Source: Micromonospora terminaliae
GTDB lineage: Bacteria; Actinomycetota; Actinomycetes; Mycobacteriales; Micromonosporaceae
Length of the DNA stretch: 64,000 nt
Direction of reading: 5' to 3'
Assembly: GCF_009671205.1 (NCBI RefSeq)
Contig: NZ_CP045309.1
Span: forward strand, 6,652,001 to 6,716,000
Shown here: piece after piece, positions 61,054-64,000 of the stretch
How positions within the stretch are numbered: position 1 is the first letter of the stretch
Layout: every line of letters begins with the position of its first letter
Notes under the pieces: generated by a model
What the model was told of the DNA's origin: nothing
What the model saw: only the letters and a program-made list of their open reading frames with translations
The model's database searches: none
Position numbers and translations under genes: made by a program

Positions 61054-61527
61054 ATGGGCCGTCGATCGCTGCTCGCCGCCGCCGGGTGGCTGGCCACCAC
61101 CGCCGCCGCCACCCTCGTGGGGCTGGCCGCGATCCAACTGGTCGGCTCGGGCATCACCGGCACCCCCGGGGGTGTACGCGACCAGACCGAGGTGGCCCGC
61201 GCGCTCGCCTCGCCCGCGCCGGCGGCCACCGCGCCGAACGCGAGCTCCACGGCGGGCGCGACCCCGCCGGCCACCGCGGCCGGCGCGTCGCCGGCAGCGA
61301 GCGGAGCCGAACGCACCTTCCGCACGCCTGGCGGGACGGCCGTCGCCGCGTGCGGGCCGGACGGGGTGCGCCTGGTGTCCTGGTCCCCGGCGCCCGGCTA
61401 CCGCGTGAAGGAGGCCGACCGGGGGCCGGACGAGCACGTCGAGGTCCGCTTCGTCGGCGCCGAGGGGGAGCACGAGCTGCGCGTGCGGTGTCGTGGCTCG
61501 GAGCCGGTCGCCACCCCGCACGACTGA
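61054..61527 (+). CDS. secreted or anchored protein in the two-component regulon
   Basis: 157 residues: hydrophobic signal/anchor (about 8-33), Ala/Pro/Thr-rich linker (about 50-85) and a small C-terminal domain with two Cys (VAACGPDGVRLVSWSPAPG, LRVRCRGSE) likely joined by a disulfide. No named family. Divergent from the regulator, with box B in its promoter. GGGGAG precedes ATG 61054. Confidence 0.65.
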   Translation: MGRRSLLAAAGWLATTAAATLVGLAAIQLVGSGITGTPGGVRDQTEVARALASPAPAATAPNASSTAGATPPATAAGASPAASGAERTFRTPGGTAVAACGPDGVRLVSWSPAPGYRVKEADRGPDEHVEVRFVGAEGEHELRVRCRGSEPVATPHD

Positions 61528-61782
61528 CCTTCTCTACGGGTGCGCAGACGAGCGCACGGCGCCGCCCGACCTGGGTCGTAACGTCGCCGCGCTCTGGCCG
61601 TCTCCCACCACCGCAGCCGTAGGGCGGTACGAAAGCGGGGACCTGGCTCGACCGGCCCAGCGTGCACCGGTCTTGGAGCAGCACATGCCCGTCCAGAGGG
61701 GATCCAAACCCGGCGCGCGTGGGGAATTCCACCATTTGCGAGTCCCGGCGTGACGGGCGCGGGGACCGGGTATGAGCGGGCC

Positions 61783-62175
61783 ATGGAGCATTTCACGATC
61801 GCGACCGTCGCCGAGAAGAGTCCCGACTTCCGCCGCGTGCTCTGGACCGGGCAGCACACCCAGTTGGTGATCATGACGATCCCACCCGGCGGGGAGATCG
61901 GCGAGGAGGTCCACGAGGACATCGACCAGATCCTGACCTTCGTGAGCGGCACCGGTGAGGCGCGGGTGGCCGGTGAGAAGAAGGAGGTCGTGGCGGGCGA
62001 TCTGGTGGTGGTGCCGGCCGGCACGAAGCACAACTTCGTCAACACCGGCCCCAACCCGCTCGTGCTGTACACGGTGTACGGCCCGCCGGAGCACGCCGAC
62101 GGGGCGGTGCACCGCACCAAGGAGGAGGCCGACGCGGCCGAGGAGGCCGGCGAGGACGAGCCGCCCACCTCCTGA
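61783..62175 (+). CDS. cupin domain protein
   Basis: 130 residues, one cupin barrel: GGEIGEEVHEDIDQILTFVSG (motif 1, split after H) and GDLVVVPAGTKHNFVN (motif 2). The metal residues are Glu43/His45-type and His near 87. TATGAG lies six bases before ATG 61783, a leaderless start. Function not predictable; similar proteins are general small metal-binding or isomerase-like cupins. Acidic tail. Confidence 0.82.
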   Translation: MEHFTIATVAEKSPDFRRVLWTGQHTQLVIMTIPPGGEIGEEVHEDIDQILTFVSGTGEARVAGEKKEVVAGDLVVVPAGTKHNFVNTGPNPLVLYTVYGPPEHADGAVHRTKEEADAAEEAGEDEPPTS

Positions 62176-62194
62176 CCTGCGTCGCGGGTCCGCG

Positions 62195-63382
<1,188 letters not shown>

Positions 63383-63390
63383 GGTGCTCC

Positions 63391-64000
63391 TCAGCTCGGG
63401 TCGAGGCTCAGCCAGTGCCGGCTGCGCCGGCCCGGCTCGTAGGGGGAGTCCAGGCGTTTGGCCACCACCCCCGGGAGCCCCTGTTCGCGGGCGGTCCGCA
63501 GGGCGTCCGCGCCGACCCCCGGGAACCACGGCGGAGTCTGCCAGTGCGGGCCGGTCAGCGCCAGACCGTCGAGCAGCTCCCGGCGCTGCGCGTACGGCAC
63601 GTCGAGGCTGGCCACGCCCTCCAGCCAGAGCAGGTCGACGGCGAGGAACTGGCCGTCGCGCTTCGTCGGCGGCTTGACCCGCCCGCCCGGGTCGATCCGC
63701 ACCAGCACGCCGTCCAGCACCGCCTCGACGGGAGCCAGCTCCTCGGCCATCGCCCGCAGCCACGGGTACGCCCCGCTGACGTCCTCGTCCGACTCGTCGA
63801 GCAGCCGCAGCCGGCCGCCGGAGACGTACGCCATGGCCCGCACCCCGTCCCAGCGCAGCTCGTACCCCCAGGCGCCCGCGTCCTTCGGCAGGCCCTTGCC
63901 GGGCGTGGCGTGCATGGGGCGGACCAGCTCGGGCATGGGCGTCCAGCCCTCCGGCGCGGGGTCGGTGCGGCGGACCATCCAGTCCCGGCCCCGGCCACCG
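63391..64000 (-). CDS. LigD-type ATP-dependent ligase domain lacking the catalytic lysine, 5' end outside window
   Basis: At least 202 residues; the frame is open to the right edge (GGRGRDWMVRRTDP), which resembles the end of a LigD phosphoesterase domain. The nucleotidyltransferase part has YELRWDGVRAMAYV: the KxDG nucleophile is Arg (codon 63853-63855). The metal-binding Glu of LDGE is Val (LLDGVLV). Motif III FLAVDLLWLEG and motif IV GLPGVVAKRLDSPYEPG are present, but motif V ends WLSLDPS without its lysines and the protein stops there, so the OB-fold domain is missing. Likely a pseudoenzyme or regulatory fragment of NHEJ. Confidence 0.75.
   Translation of the reverse strand, partial: GGRGRDWMVRRTDPAPEGWTPMPELVRPMHATPGKGLPKDAGAWGYELRWDGVRAMAYVSGGRLRLLDESDEDVSGAYPWLRAMAEELAPVEAVLDGVLVRIDPGGRVKPPTKRDGQFLAVDLLWLEGVASLDVPYAQRRELLDGLALTGPHWQTPPWFPGVGADALRTAREQGLPGVVAKRLDSPYEPGRRSRHWLSLDPS

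Noticed and set aside
61690..61745. Minus-strand stretch resembling the D-arm of a leucine tRNA (GGTGGAATT then CACGCG)
   Set aside because: Anticodon and T stems cannot be formed and no acceptor pairing is seen; chance resemblance.

Overview
The window is very GC-rich (roughly 70-75 percent) with dense, short-spaced genes, GTG and TTG starts, many 4-base ATGA/GTGA gene overlaps, F420/deazaflavin-type enzymes and many leaderless genes whose -10 hexamer (TANNNT) sits 6-7 bases before the start codon. This points to an actinomycete, most likely a Micromonosporaceae chromosome such as Micromonospora. That assignment is from memory of protein families, not from a search. I see no rRNA, tRNA, CRISPR array, insertion sequence or phage module; it reads as chromosomal accessory or arm-like sequence.

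Layout. 1-5 kb: a penicillin-acylase family gene broken by an in-frame TGA, a leader-peptide/hairpin region before an EamA transporter, a zinc-ribbon protein with a TTA codon, a YCII protein and a YdbC/PdxI-like aldo/keto reductase. 5-10.5 kb (minus strand): FtsX-type permease, its ATPase and a PadR regulator with a clear operator, then an epimerase and a VOC protein. 10.6-14.3 kb: hypothetical proteins and a stand-alone SF1 helicase-like ATPase. 14.3-16 kb and 35.5-37.2 kb: two copies of the same divergent module, an SDR gene facing an XRE/MmyB-like regulator. 16-21.7 kb: a MacB-type export operon (permease, ATPase, HlyD-like adaptor, repeat-containing lipoprotein) divergent from a two-component system, with 12-bp repeats between them.

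21.7-30.4 kb: small stress-like proteins, a 1179-residue STAND-type ATPase regulator with a repetitive linker and a helical C-terminal domain, a DrrAB-type exporter with an FMN reductase, and a GNAT. 30.5-33 kb: an unrecognised two-gene membrane locus behind a tiny ORF (8 codons, two rare ATA codons, good ribosome binding site) and a hairpin. 33-45.6 kb: acyltransferase, aldo/keto reductases, a LysR regulator divergent from a serine beta-lactamase-like gene, a Tat-exported metallo-beta-lactamase-fold protein, a secreted HExxH protease, a lipoprotein and a SOUL protein. 45.8-54.9 kb: two dispersed paralogs of a small CRND...YPCRLHRWGRRVL family, an M15 peptidase, F420/PPOX-type flavoproteins, a class-C-like serine hydrolase, a pentapeptide protein and tandem paralogous single-pass membrane proteins. 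54.9-64 kb: PBP4-type dacB, a cysteine-less HesB-like protein, a beta-family protein, a PepSY protein with a second two-component system and its probable binding boxes, a cupin, threonine synthase, and a LigD-like ligase domain lacking its catalytic lysine (runs off the right edge).

Most functional statements rest on motifs read by eye and on family knowledge. Starts were chosen from ribosome binding sites, leaderless -10 spacing and overlap with upstream stops.
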